64,000 nucleotides of DNA from JAWLBM01 sp041687675 (GCA_041687675.1 JAWLBM010000006.1:1-64000); one strand, 5' to 3'. Positions 26,239-33,820 are shown, counted from the first letter of the stretch. Program-made: numbers and translations. Notes: a model not told the origin generated them from the sequence alone.

Positions 26239-26263
26239 GGAACATCGGCGCGGCCCGCCCGTT
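26239..26263 (+). promoter_or_regulatory. EcfG-type promoter GGAAC-N16-CGTT
   Basis: GGAAC 26239-26243, spacer 16, CGTT 26260-26263: a full match to the general-stress consensus, 35 bases upstream of the DUF4142 start. A second GGAAC reads the other way at 26227-26223 toward the flavodoxin-like gene, without a good -10 partner. Confidence 0.7.
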
Positions 26264-26297
26264 GTCCAGACAACATGGATCAACAAGGGAGACTGCC

Positions 26298-26963
26298 ATG
26301 ACCCGCCAATTCCTGCTCGTCGCCGGGCTCGTCGGCGCCGGGCTCGCCGCGCTGCCGGCGCTGGCCCAGGAGCCGGATCCCGCGCCCGCGCCGTTTCCGC
26401 CCGCCGCCACCGCCGACGAGATTCCCGGCGAGGACCGCACCCTCGTCACGCCGCCGATGGCGCCGGACGCCATCCAGGGACCGGGCGCGCGCAACCCGGT
26501 GGCTCCGCAGCCGCTGGCGGAGGTCGGCAGCGCGGTGTTCGTGACGAACGCGACCAGCTTCCTCACGCTCGCCATCGGCGCGAGCCGGCTCGCCGACACC
26601 CAGGCCGGCAGCGAACGGATCACGGCCCTCGCCCGCGAGATGGCCTCGGTGCACCTCGACGCCCGCGAGGCGCTGCAGCGGGCCGCCACCACCGACCGCT
26701 ACGACGTCGGCTTCCCGCCGAGCGACGAACTGATGGTGCAGGGCCACGAGCAGCTGCTGCTGGACCTCTCCGCCCAGGCCGGCGCCGACTTCGACCGCCG
26801 CTACGTGGACATGCTGGTCCAGATCCACCGCCAGATGGACGAGATGTTCGCAACCTATGCCGACGCGGGCGACGACCCCCAGATCCAGGTGTTCGCGGAG
26901 GAGATGCTGCCGGTGATCCGGCGGCACCTGCAGCTTGCGCTCGAGATCGAGGGCGCCGGCTGA
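26298..26963 (+). CDS. DUF4142 domain protein, exported
   Basis: A 221-residue protein with a signal peptide (MTRQFLLVAGLVGAGLAALPALAQ), a proline/alanine-rich linker (~25-75) and a ferritin-like four-helix DUF4142 domain (~80-215): FLTLAIGASRLADTQAGSE, LAREMASVHLDAREAL, and a late EEMLPVIRRHLQLALE. Members of this family are periplasmic and often stress-induced, but their activity is unknown. An EcfG consensus promoter lies 35 bases upstream. A strong hairpin follows the stop and is shared with the convergent BON gene. Confidence 0.88.
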   Translation: MTRQFLLVAGLVGAGLAALPALAQEPDPAPAPFPPAATADEIPGEDRTLVTPPMAPDAIQGPGARNPVAPQPLAEVGSAVFVTNATSFLTLAIGASRLADTQAGSERITALAREMASVHLDAREALQRAATTDRYDVGFPPSDELMVQGHEQLLLDLSAQAGADFDRRYVDMLVQIHRQMDEMFATYADAGDDPQIQVFAEEMLPVIRRHLQLALEIEGAG

Positions 26964-27007
26964 GGCCGGCGACGGTTCGCCGCGGCCCCCGGGGGCACCA
27001 ACGGCAA

Positions 27008-27036
27008 GCGGCCCCGCCTCTGGGAGGCGGGGCCGC
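27008..27036. terminator. Bidirectional hairpin between convergent genes
   Basis: A perfect 13-base stem (27008-27020 with 27024-27036) and a 3-base loop, GCGGCCCCGCCTC paired with its complement. It lies between the stops of the DUF4142 and BON genes. No T-run follows, so it may act as a transcript-end stabiliser rather than a classical terminator. Confidence 0.6.
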
Positions 27037-27084
27037 GCTGCGTCGGGCCTCCGGCGAGACGCCGGGTTCTCGGGACAGTCCCCG

Positions 27085-28137
27085 TCAGTGCCGCGGGCGC
27101 TCCTTTTCCGGACTGCCGATGCCGGTGGTGCCGGCGTTGGCGCCCGAGGTGGCCCCGCCGGTGCCGGCCCCGGTCACGCCGCCGCCGGCGGTGAGGCCGG
27201 GGTCGCGCGGCGCGGCCCCGGTGGTCGCCCGCGTGCCCTCCATCTCCGCCTCCGCCCGGCGGCGGACCCGGAGGTTGTTCTGGCAATGGGTGACGCCGGA
27301 GACCGAGTCCGCCACGTCTTCGGCACGGCGCTTGGCGGAGCGGCTGTCGACATAGCCGTTCAGCGTCACCTCGCCGTCGGAGACGTGCACCTCCATCTCG
27401 CGCCCGTCCACATAGGGATCGTCGGCGATGCGGTCGTTGACGTCCTCGGCGATGCGGGCGTCGGTGCGGCGGTAGCCCTTGGGGCCGCGGCCGCGGTGGT
27501 CCTCCCGCTCGCGGCGACGCTCGGCGTCCTCGTCACCGAACCAGGACGACACCTCGTCGCTGGCGCGGTCCCACCAGGACCGCTCGTGGCCGCCGCCGTG
27601 CCAGTCGCGCTCGCCCTCGCCGCCGTAGCCGCGGCCGAGGTAGCCGGGCCCCGGCGCGCCCCGGCCGGCGCCGCGATAGCCGCCGTAGCGGCCGCCCGGC
27701 CCGGAGGTCCGGCCGTAGTCGCGGTCGTAGCCGGCGCGACGGTCGGAGCCGCGGCCGTACTCCTCGCCATAGCCGTGCTCATGGCCCGGGTGGCCCATCT
27801 CGCCGCCCATGGTGCGCCCCTCCGAGTGGGTGCCGAAGTCGCGGCCGCCGTAGTCCTCGCGGAACTCGTGGCGGCCCGGGTCCATCGCCGCGCGCGGCGG
27901 GTCGGCGCTTCGGGGCCCGTAGGCGCCGTAGCCCCGGTCGGGCCGGTCGCCGGTGCCGAAGTCGCGGTCGTCCGCCTGGCCGCGTCGGCGCTCCGTGTCG
28001 ACGTCCATCTCGCGGGGCCGACGACCACCGTAGCCGCCGAAGCGACGCTCCTCGTCGAGTTCCTCGCGGTAGTTCATGCGCTGTCGGTCGCGCCAGTCGT
28101 CACGGGGCCTCTGCCCCTCGTCCCAGTCGCGTGCCAT
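27085..28137 (-). CDS. BON-domain protein with long Gly/Arg/Tyr-rich N-terminal region (SWFGD-BON type)
   Basis: A 350-residue protein without signal peptide. Residues ~1-175 are low-complexity and rich in G, R, Y, D and E (for example GGRYGGYRGAGRGAPG). Next come WWDRASDEVSSWFGDEDAER and then KGYRRTDARIAEDVNDRI leading into one BON domain (~230-295, with VSDGEVTLNGYVDSR). The tail is glycine/alanine/threonine-rich. Cytosolic SWFGD-BON proteins are common in stress gene groups of alphaproteobacteria. BON domains bind phospholipid or other hydrophobic ligands. The start has AAGGAG, and a perfect EcfG promoter is 60 bases upstream. Confidence 0.85.
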   Translation of the reverse strand: MARDWDEGQRPRDDWRDRQRMNYREELDEERRFGGYGGRRPREMDVDTERRRGQADDRDFGTGDRPDRGYGAYGPRSADPPRAAMDPGRHEFREDYGGRDFGTHSEGRTMGGEMGHPGHEHGYGEEYGRGSDRRAGYDRDYGRTSGPGGRYGGYRGAGRGAPGPGYLGRGYGGEGERDWHGGGHERSWWDRASDEVSSWFGDEDAERRREREDHRGRGPKGYRRTDARIAEDVNDRIADDPYVDGREMEVHVSDGEVTLNGYVDSRSAKRRAEDVADSVSGVTHCQNNLRVRRRAEAEMEGTRATTGAAPRDPGLTAGGGVTGAGTGGATSGANAGTTGIGSPEKERPRH

Positions 28138-28196
28138 GGGGTGATCTCCTTGTGTCCCGGCCGGGAGGGGACTCGCCCCCGCCGCCATATTCAAAC

Positions 28197-28221
28197 AACG
28201 GAAACCGCCGTCGCCGGTTCC
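28197..28221 (-). promoter_or_regulatory. EcfG-type promoter GGAAC-N16-CGTT
   Basis: Minus-strand GGAAC (28221-28217) and CGTT (28200-28197), spacer 16, full consensus, upstream of the BON gene. Confidence 0.7.
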
Positions 28222-28270
28222 GGCCGCGCCGACCCGCCGCGGACCCCGCCGGGCCGGCGCGGCGGCGGTC

Positions 28271-29371
28271 TCACTCGGCGGCCGCGGCGCCGGCGCGAAG
28301 CGCGGCGAGGCGGCTGCGCAGGAGTGCGTCCACCTCGTCGGCGCGGCGGGCGTAGGTGTGCTCGGCGGCGATCCGCTCGCGGGCGGCGGCGCCGATCCTT
28401 TGGGCGCGTTCGGGGTCGAGTTCGGCGAGGTGGCGGGCGACCTCCCCGCCGTCGCGCGCGACCAGCACCTCGCGGTCCGGCTCGAGGAAGAGCTCGATCC
28501 CCTCCCAGGCGTCGGTGACGAGGCAGGCCCCGGCGCCGGCCGCCTCGAAAACGCGGGTGGCCGGCGAGAAGCCGTTCGCCGCCATGCTGTCGCGGGCGAC
28601 GTTGAGGACGGCGAGCGGGGTGACGTTGAAGGCGTTGTGGTCGGCCGTGCCGACATGGCCGAGCGCGACCACGTTCGCCGGCAGCCGGTGCGGCTCCCAG
28701 CCGGATCCGCCGAGCAGGAAGCGCCGGTCCGGCAGCCGCCGGGCCGGCTCCAGGAAGAAGGCGTCGACGCGCACCTCGCGGTCCGGCAGGCGGTTGCCGA
28801 GGAAGGCGAGGTCGGCGGCGAAGCGCGGGTCCGGCGGCACCGGATGGTGGGTGGAGGGATCGAGCGCGTTGTAGACCGGCACGCAGTCGCGCGCGCCGGC
28901 CGCGCGGTAGGCCTCGACCACCGGGTCGCCGCCGCCGTAGGTGAGGACGAGGTCGAGTTGCGGCAGGCGAGCGCGCAGGACCTCGGCCTCGCCGGCGGCG
29001 ATCGCGGCGAGGGTCGCCGGGGCGTCGACGTCCCAGAACACCGTCACCGCGTCGGGCCGGGCGGCGTCCAGGACCGCCTCGATCAGCAGGTCGTCGAAGA
29101 CCCCGACCCCGCTCGCCTTCACCACCACGTCGGCGTCCGCCGCCTCGGCGGCGACTCTGCGGGCGGCCGCCTCGGTGGCCGGCCAGACCCGCGAGGTCGC
29201 CCAGTCGGGCGGCTCGATGTCGCGGTGGGCCTGGCGGTCGAAGGCGTCGGGCTCGTAGAAGGTGATGTCGTGGCCGCGCTCGGCGAGTTCCCTGAGCAGG
29301 CCGCGGTAGTAGGTCGCCGCCCCGTTCCAGTAGGACGACAACAGGCTCGATCCATAGAAGGCGATGCGCAC
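28271..29371 (-). CDS. CgeB-like glycosyltransferase
   Basis: A 366-residue GT-B type glycosyltransferase. The N-terminal Rossmann half starts VRIAFYGSSLLSSYWNGAA, and the C-terminal donor-binding half includes SPATRVFEAAGAGACLVTDA and WEGIELFLEPDRE, the pattern of the CgeB/spore-maturation group (Glyco_trans_1_2). It resembles the products at 39043 and 40152 in the large glycan operon (same SxxWNG and RVFEAxACG segments). It most likely adds a sugar to a glycan or lipid acceptor. GTG start with GGAGGAG. It is the third gene of a minus-strand unit with a nucleotidyltransferase and a metallophosphoesterase. Confidence 0.8.
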   Translation of the reverse strand: MRIAFYGSSLLSSYWNGAATYYRGLLRELAERGHDITFYEPDAFDRQAHRDIEPPDWATSRVWPATEAAARRVAAEAADADVVVKASGVGVFDDLLIEAVLDAARPDAVTVFWDVDAPATLAAIAAGEAEVLRARLPQLDLVLTYGGGDPVVEAYRAAGARDCVPVYNALDPSTHHPVPPDPRFAADLAFLGNRLPDREVRVDAFFLEPARRLPDRRFLLGGSGWEPHRLPANVVALGHVGTADHNAFNVTPLAVLNVARDSMAANGFSPATRVFEAAGAGACLVTDAWEGIELFLEPDREVLVARDGGEVARHLAELDPERAQRIGAAARERIAAEHTYARRADEVDALLRSRLAALRAGAAAAE

Positions 29372-29412
29372 GGGTCGGGCTCCTCCATCGGTCCGGCGTG
29401 GACTGTGCCGGC

Positions 29413-30135
29413 TCAGAGTTCGATCAGGGCGTAGGGGCGGCCCCCCGGCTTGTCGATGTGCTCGGCGACGTTGTAGACGGGCTTGCCGCCCGGGGTATGG
29501 CCGAGGTGGCGGCCGCGGTGGGCGTGGCCGTGCACCACCACGTCGACCTCGAAGCGGTCGATGGTCTCGGCGAGGCGCGAGGAGCCCAGGAACGGGTAGA
29601 TCTCCAGCGGCTCGCCCTCGATGGTCCCGACGATGGGGGCGTAGTGGAGCACCACCATGGTGCGCCGGGCCTTCACCTTGCGCATGGCGTTCTCGAGCTT
29701 CAGCGCCTCGTTCAGTCCTTCGCCGACGAACTTCTTCGTCGCCGCCTCGCCGAAGGAGCCGAGCATCCGGGTGCCGAAGCCCCCGGCGAATCCCTTGACC
29801 CCGACGAAGCCGACCTCGCCGACCACATGGGCCTCGCCGTCGAGGAGGCGCACGCCGGCGTCGATGAGGATGCCGGAGATCTGCTCGACGCATCCGCTGT
29901 CGTGGTCGTGGTTGCCGAGCACGGCGACCACCGGGATGCGGCAGGCCCGCAGCGCCCGGGCGAGCAGTTCGGCCTCCGACGGCTTGCCGCGGTCGGTGAG
30001 GTCGCCGGCGAGCACCAGGGCGTCGGCCTCCCGGTTCGCCGCCTCGATCACCTCGCCGATCGTGGCGTGGTTCTGCTCGGTCACGTGGATGTCGGCGATC
30101 GCCGCGACCCGGAACGGCCGCTCTGGGTCGGTCAT
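29413..30135 (-). CDS. Calcineurin-like metallophosphoesterase
   Basis: A 240-residue cytosolic phosphoesterase with all five family motifs: ADIHVT (DxH, ~residue 14), GDLTDRG (~44), GNHDHD (~73), VLHYAP (~162) and HGHAHRG (~202). These ligate two metal ions. The substrate may be a phosphomonoester, nucleotide or sugar phosphate and is not evident. Its ATG overlaps the upstream nucleotidyltransferase stop by 4 bases (ATGA), and a glycosyltransferase follows 41 bases downstream, hinting at one pathway. Confidence 0.88.
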   Translation of the reverse strand: MTDPERPFRVAAIADIHVTEQNHATIGEVIEAANREADALVLAGDLTDRGKPSEAELLARALRACRIPVVAVLGNHDHDSGCVEQISGILIDAGVRLLDGEAHVVGEVGFVGVKGFAGGFGTRMLGSFGEAATKKFVGEGLNEALKLENAMRKVKARRTMVVLHYAPIVGTIEGEPLEIYPFLGSSRLAETIDRFEVDVVVHGHAHRGRHLGHTPGGKPVYNVAEHIDKPGGRPYALIEL

Positions 30136-30911
30136 GCGTCCGCGTCTCCGTCTCCGCCGATGTCAGCGAACCCCCAGGACTGCACCGCCGGTGCATAGTC
30201 GATCCGCGAGAACATCCTGCCGCGGCAGATCTTCATCCGCGGCTCGGGCAGGTCGAGCTGGTGTTGAAGGCGGTCGAGGAGTTCGTCGATCAGCCAGCGC
30301 GGCACCTTGTTCCGCTCGCTGGGATAGATCCACCGGAAGTTGAGAATATGCGTGAGGAGCACCTCCCAGTGGAGCTCCATGTAGCCGAGCAGCCGCTGCC
30401 AGTCGATCCGCTCGTGCTGCTTCAGGATGATGTGCACTACGTCCGCCCCGTCGTAGCGGTGGCGGACCTGGATGAAGGCCTTCGACCAGAGCAACTCGGT
30501 CGGCGGAACCAGGAGCACCTCTATGCCGCGCACGTCGGTGCGGCGGGCATCGGCGAACCAGGCCTCCGTCACCGGGACGGTGCCGTTCGAGGAGGCGTAG
30601 ATGATGTCGAAGAAGTCGGAGCCGCGCCGGACCTTGGCGATCCAGCGCTCGTCCTCGATCTCGATGGCGTAGCCGAGGTCCTGGAAGTGGCTGAGGATGC
30701 GCGGGGCGTCGCCGGCCTTGCAGAAGACGTCGAGGTCCTTGGTCGGCCGGCTGATGCCGGTGTAGGCGGACACCGCGTAGGTCCCGGCCACCATGAACGG
30801 CAGGCCGCAGCCGGCCAGCACCCGCAGCACCTCGGTCTGGAACGCCTCCGCGCCCGGCCCCATGGTCTTCGGCTCCGCCGCCGCGATGATGGATTCCTGG
30901 GCGACGGTCAC
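30132..30911 (-). CDS. Nucleotidyltransferase-fold protein
   Basis: A 259-residue protein with an MNT/polymerase-beta-like core near the N-terminus: PFMVAGTYAVSAYTGISRPT then KDLDVF, where the DxD supplies metal ligands. The GS motif of the fold is altered to GT. Later LLVPPTELLWSKAFIQ and the tail resemble the AbiEii/DUF1814-like and aminoglycoside-type nucleotidyltransferases, but no toxin partner is present. The start is uncertain: GTG 30911, whose first bases overlap the stop of a 22-codon frame, is preferred; ATG 30990 in the same frame is an alternative. It is the first long gene of the phosphoesterase-glycosyltransferase unit. Confidence 0.75.
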   Translation of the reverse strand: MTVAQESIIAAAEPKTMGPGAEAFQTEVLRVLAGCGLPFMVAGTYAVSAYTGISRPTKDLDVFCKAGDAPRILSHFQDLGYAIEIEDERWIAKVRRGSDFFDIIYASSNGTVPVTEAWFADARRTDVRGIEVLLVPPTELLWSKAFIQVRHRYDGADVVHIILKQHERIDWQRLLGYMELHWEVLLTHILNFRWIYPSERNKVPRWLIDELLDRLQHQLDLPEPRMKICRGRMFSRIDYAPAVQSWGFADIGGDGDADA

Positions 30912-30976
30912 GCGGCCCCCATCGCGGCGAAGCGGCTCGCCCGCTCCGTTGCGAGCCCCGGGTTGGTGGCGGTCAT
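30908..30976 (-). CDS. Candidate 22-residue leader peptide
   Basis: ATG 30976 opens a frame MTATNPGLATERASRFAAMG that ends at a TGA overlapping the GTG of the nucleotidyltransferase gene by 4 bases (GTGA). AAAGGG lies upstream, and a candidate promoter is at 31039-31015. It could be a translated leader that couples to the next gene, or the chance result of overlapping frames. No regulatory residue repeat is visible. Confidence 0.35.
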   Translation of the reverse strand: MTATNPGLATERASRFAAMGAA

Positions 30977-31014
30977 GTCCCGGCCCTTTCGACATGCGAG
31001 CGCATGCTCCACTG

Positions 31015-31039
31015 AACCGCGCCGCCGGGTCTTGGTTCC
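31015..31039 (-). promoter_or_regulatory. EcfG-like promoter GGAAC-N16-GGTT
   Basis: Minus-strand GGAAC (31039-31035) and GGTT (31018-31015), spacer 16. It would start the nucleotidyltransferase-phosphoesterase-glycosyltransferase unit, with the 22-codon frame at its head. Confidence 0.5.
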
Positions 31040-31109
31040 GTCGTCCGCCGCGGCGCGGGCCGCCGTGGCGGGGCAATCCGGCCGGGCGCCGGCCTGGTGG
31101 TGACCGGTT

Positions 31110-31134
31110 GGAACTTCGGCGGCGGGGGAGGGTT
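31110..31134 (+). promoter_or_regulatory. EcfG-like promoter GGAAC-N16-GGTT
   Basis: GGAAC 31110-31114 and GGTT 31131-31134, spacer 16, about 180 bases ahead of the secreted-protein gene at 31313. It is divergent to the promoter at 31039. Confidence 0.45.
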
Positions 31135-31312
31135 GACTGGGGGCGTCGTCCGATGGCGCCGGGAAGCCGGACAAGGCTCCCGACCAGTGTTGATCCCGGA
31201 GGGGGCGGTACCAGTGGATCTTCTTGCGCCCGACGGGCGCGGGGAGGCGGGCTGGAGCTTCATGACGAAGCGTCGCCGCCGGATTCCCCGGGAAAATCGG
31301 AGGAATACCGAC

Positions 31313-31666
31313 ATGAAGTCCAATCTGTTTCTCGCCCTTCTGGGCTCCGCCGGCCTTACCATCGCCTCCATGGGCACCGCGTCCGCGCAGCAGTCCTGCG
31401 CCGAACTGATCGCGCAGTTCCAGGGCGACTGGACCGTCAAGGAGGAGACCGCCGCGATCCAGCCCGACACCGCGGTCAACCCGTCCGAGGACGACACCCA
31501 GGGCGAGGGCTCCAGCACCACGGCCACCATGCAGGTCTACGACGACGCCTGGGCCTCCGGGAACCCGGAGCTCGACGAGCTGATGGCCCGTGCCTACGCG
31601 GCCGACGCGGCCGGCGACGAGGCCGCCTGCGCGCAGATCCTCGAAGAGGCCCGCGGCATGATGTGA
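31313..31666 (+). CDS. Small exported two-cysteine protein
   Basis: A 117-residue protein with a signal peptide (MKSNLFLALLGSAGLTIASM ending ASAQ). The acidic mature part begins QSCAELIAQFQGDW and ends AACAQILEEARGMM; its two cysteines could form a disulfide linking both ends. The centre is rich in T, D and E. I know no family. GGAGGA precedes the ATG, which is chosen because upstream in-frame sequence is not signal-like. A divergent EcfG-like promoter and a hairpin after the stop frame it as a single-gene unit. Confidence 0.7.
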   Translation: MKSNLFLALLGSAGLTIASMGTASAQQSCAELIAQFQGDWTVKEETAAIQPDTAVNPSEDDTQGEGSSTTATMQVYDDAWASGNPELDELMARAYAADAAGDEAACAQILEEARGMM

Positions 31667-31688
31667 TCCCGCATGGGATGCATCGAGA

Positions 31689-31708
31689 ACGGCCGGACCC
31701 CCGGCCGT
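31689..31708 (+). terminator. Hairpin after the exported-protein gene
   Basis: ACGGCCGG (31689-31696) pairs perfectly with CCGGCCGT (31701-31708) over a 4-base loop, 23 bases after the stop. It is followed by G rather than T residues. Confidence 0.45.
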
Positions 31709-31800
31709 GGGGGCCGCCCCGCCGCGCCGCGCCGGGGCCCCCCCCGCCCCCGCGCGGGGGGCCCCCGGGCGCCGGCGCGCCCCCGGGACCGCCCCGGCCG
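31709..31800. repeat. Extreme G/C tract
   Basis: About 90 bases almost without A or T, made of runs of 5-8 C or G interspersed with CGCG steps. It can fold many ways, including G-quadruplex on either strand. It could be a real structured spacer or a base-calling weak spot. A similar tract lies at 58553-58639. The rest of the gap to the next gene shows only a candidate promoter. Confidence 0.5.
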
Positions 31801-31867
31801 CAGCGCGCCTGCGACCGGGGCGTTCATGTTCCGGGCGGCGGCCACGGCGGGCTCTGCCCCGGGCCGC

Positions 31868-31892
31868 GGAACCAAGCCCACGTCCGGGGTTT
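31868..31892 (+). promoter_or_regulatory. Weak EcfG-like promoter GGAAC-N15/16-(G)GTTT
   Basis: GGAAC 31868-31872 with GGTT at 15 or GTTT at 16 bases. It lies 41 bases upstream of the dehydrogenase start. The spacing or -10 deviates from the consensus. Confidence 0.35.
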
Positions 31893-31932
31893 GACACCCG
31901 ACCGACCAGGACCTGACCGGAGGCCATCAGCC

Positions 31933-32784
31933 ATGTCCGACACCACCCTCCCGCCGCAGCACCAGGACCAGCAACCCGGCGTCGAGAGCGAGATGCATCC
32001 TCGCCCGGAGTACGAGCCGCGCTTCCCCGGGGCCGGGCGGCTCAAGGGCAAGGTCGCGCTGGTGACCGGCGGCGACAGCGGCATCGGCCGCGCCGTCGCG
32101 GTGGCTTTCGCCAGCGAGGGCGCGGACGTCGCCATCATCTATCTCGACGAGCACGGAGATGCGGACGAGACGGCGCGCCTGGTCGCCGCGCATGGAGGCG
32201 AGGCGATGTCGCTGGCCGGCGACGTCGGGCAGGAATCCTTCTGCAAGGACGCGGTGGACGCGGTGATCGACCGCTTCGGACGCATCGACATCCTGGTCAA
32301 TAACGCCGCCGAGCAGCACGAGGTGAAGGAGGTGCTGGAGATCCCGGAGGAGCAGCTCGAGCGCACCTTCCGCACCAACGTCTTCGGCTACTTCTTCATG
32401 GCCAAGATCGTGCTGCGGCACATGGGCTCCGGCGGCGCGATCATCAACACCACCTCGGTCACCGCCTACCGGGGCAACAAGACGCTGATCGACTACTCCG
32501 CGACCAAGGGCGCCATCCTCGCCTTCACGCGCTCGCTCGCCTCGGTGCTGGTCGACAAGGGCATCCGCGTCAATGCGGTGGCCCCGGGCCCGATCTGGAC
32601 GCCGCTGATCCCGGCCTCCTTCGAGCCCGACCACGTGGCCCAGTTCGGCACGAACGTGCCGATGGGCCGGCCCGGCCAGCCGAACGAGGTGGCCCCCTGC
32701 TTCGTGTTCCTCGCCAGCGAGGACGCGTCCTACATGACCGGGCAGGTGCTGCACCCGAACGGCGGCGCCCCCGTGGAATCCTGA
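31933..32784 (+). CDS. Short-chain dehydrogenase (YghA/YhdF-like stress SDR)
   Basis: A 283-residue SDR oxidoreductase with a 35-residue N-terminal extension before the cofactor loop. It has ALVTGGDSGIGRA for NAD(P), DILVNNAAEQ, the catalytic serine in INTTSVTAY, and YSATKGAI with the catalytic tyrosine and lysine. The extension (QHQDQQPGVESEM, PRPEYEPRFPG) and C-terminal MTGQVLHPNGG match the long SDR group that includes E. coli YghA and Bacillus general-stress YhdF. The substrate is unknown. GGAGG precedes the ATG. A small gene follows 15 bases later. Confidence 0.88.
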   Translation: MSDTTLPPQHQDQQPGVESEMHPRPEYEPRFPGAGRLKGKVALVTGGDSGIGRAVAVAFASEGADVAIIYLDEHGDADETARLVAAHGGEAMSLAGDVGQESFCKDAVDAVIDRFGRIDILVNNAAEQHEVKEVLEIPEEQLERTFRTNVFGYFFMAKIVLRHMGSGGAIINTTSVTAYRGNKTLIDYSATKGAILAFTRSLASVLVDKGIRVNAVAPGPIWTPLIPASFEPDHVAQFGTNVPMGRPGQPNEVAPCFVFLASEDASYMTGQVLHPNGGAPVES

Positions 32785-32799
32785 CGAGGAGACCGGCTG

Positions 32800-33060
32800 A
32801 TGGAACGCTACTGCGTGGTCAAGGAGGAGGTCGTCGACGACGTGATCGTCGGCGCGGAGGTGCTGCACGCGACGGAGACGGACTCGCGCGCCGAGGCCGA
32901 GGCGGCGGCCGAGGCCGCGGCGAAAGCCAACCAGACATTCGGCTACGACGAGGGCCGCGGCTCCTGGTGGGGGAAGAACACGGGCGGCTACATCAACCGC
33001 TTCACCGCCGCCGAGGTCGGCGAGGCGCGGCGGATGATCGAGGCCGCGAACGACGGCTGA
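32800..33060 (+). CDS. Small protein of unknown function
   Basis: An 86-residue soluble protein starting MERYCVVKEEVVDDVIVGAE. A glutamate/alanine-rich helix (RAEAEAAAEAAAKANQ) comes next, then a tryptophan-containing turn GYDEGRGSWWGK and a final helix. No signal peptide. GAGGAGA lies ahead of its ATG. It follows the dehydrogenase by 15 bases and is likely co-transcribed. I recognise no family. Confidence 0.65.
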   Translation: MERYCVVKEEVVDDVIVGAEVLHATETDSRAEAEAAAEAAAKANQTFGYDEGRGSWWGKNTGGYINRFTAAEVGEARRMIEAANDG

Positions 33061-33096
33061 CCCGAGCCGCCACGCCCGCTGAACAGGAGAGACCCG

Positions 33097-33453
33097 ATGG
33101 CCGCCGACGACCCGCGCCCCAACCCCAACACCCCGCAGAAGAGCAACCCGGACCGCCTGCGTTCCGACATCGACGCCGGGAGAACCGGCGACAAGGTGCC
33201 CTTCGACGATCCCGCCGCCGCGCCGCTGGGCACCGACGCGGAGGCCGGCGGCCATCCGGCGACCCCGGCGGACGTCCGAACGGCACGCGCGGAAGAGTCG
33301 CCGGCACCGGGGACGGCCGCGCCGGCCGTCACCCGGGAGCACCAGCGCACCCCGTCGGGCGACATGCGTCGCCCGCTCGGCATCGGCGTCTCCATCGCGG
33401 TCGCCGCCGTCGCCGTGGTCCTGGTGATCGTGATCGTGGCCTTCCTGGCCTGA
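33097..33453 (+). CDS. Small tail-anchored membrane protein
   Basis: A 118-residue protein. About 90 N-terminal residues are hydrophilic and proline/aspartate-rich (NPNTPQKSNPDRLRS, DKVPFDDPAAAPLG), then a single strongly hydrophobic helix (SIAVAAVAVVLVIVIVAFLA) ends at the C-terminus. It would be inserted tail-first with the disordered part in the cytosol. ACAGGAGAG precedes the ATG. It is the third gene after the dehydrogenase, 36 bases from its neighbour. Function unknown. Confidence 0.65.
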   Translation: MAADDPRPNPNTPQKSNPDRLRSDIDAGRTGDKVPFDDPAAAPLGTDAEAGGHPATPADVRTARAEESPAPGTAAPAVTREHQRTPSGDMRRPLGIGVSIAVAAVAVVLVIVIVAFLA

Positions 33454-33499
33454 GGGCGGCCGCGGGCGACCCCCTTTCCGTCCAGGGCCGAAGGGCCGT

Positions 33500-33733
33500 T
33501 CAGTCCGGTTCGTCCCCGTCCTTCTCGTCGTGGCGGTGGACCGGCTGGGTGATGGAGGGCGGGTCGCTCGCCGGGAAGCTGTCCTCGAGGGCCTCCTCCA
33601 GTTCGTCGTCCTGGTCGTGCGGCACGTCCGCGGGGGAGGGCTTCTTCCGGTCCTGGTCCTGGTCCTGCTCGCGCTCGCCACCGGCAGCCGCGAAGCGCGT
33701 CACCGGGGCCGGCCTGGTCGGGTCGCTCGGCAT
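33500..33733 (-). CDS. Small acidic protein with a SFPASDPP motif
   Basis: A 77-residue acidic protein. The conserved core is DELEEALEDSFPASDPPSIT, a motif I recall from many short unnamed proteins of alphaproteobacteria and related groups, followed by a His/Asp-rich end. The front half is low-complexity (EREQDQDQDRKK). AGGAG precedes the ATG, and a full-consensus EcfG promoter is about 45 bases upstream. Likely disordered; function unknown. Confidence 0.75.
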   Translation of the reverse strand: MPSDPTRPAPVTRFAAAGGEREQDQDQDRKKPSPADVPHDQDDELEEALEDSFPASDPPSITQPVHRHDEKDGDEPD

Positions 33734-33779
33734 GTCTCGGATCTCCTGGGCTCCAGGCCGCGGCGCGACCCGTCAAGGG

Positions 33780-33805
33780 AACGGGCGGGCGGACCGACCG
33801 GTTCC
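33780..33805 (-). promoter_or_regulatory. EcfG-type promoter GGAAC-N17-CGTT
   Basis: Minus-strand GGAAC (33805-33801) and CGTT (33783-33780), spacer 17, full consensus, upstream of the 77-residue gene. Confidence 0.7.
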
Positions 33806-33820
33806 GCCCCGGCGGCAGCC

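Noticed and set aside
30132..30911. AbiEii-type toxin call for the nucleotidyltransferase
   Set aside because: No antitoxin gene is next to it, and it is coupled to a phosphoesterase and a glycosyltransferase instead.
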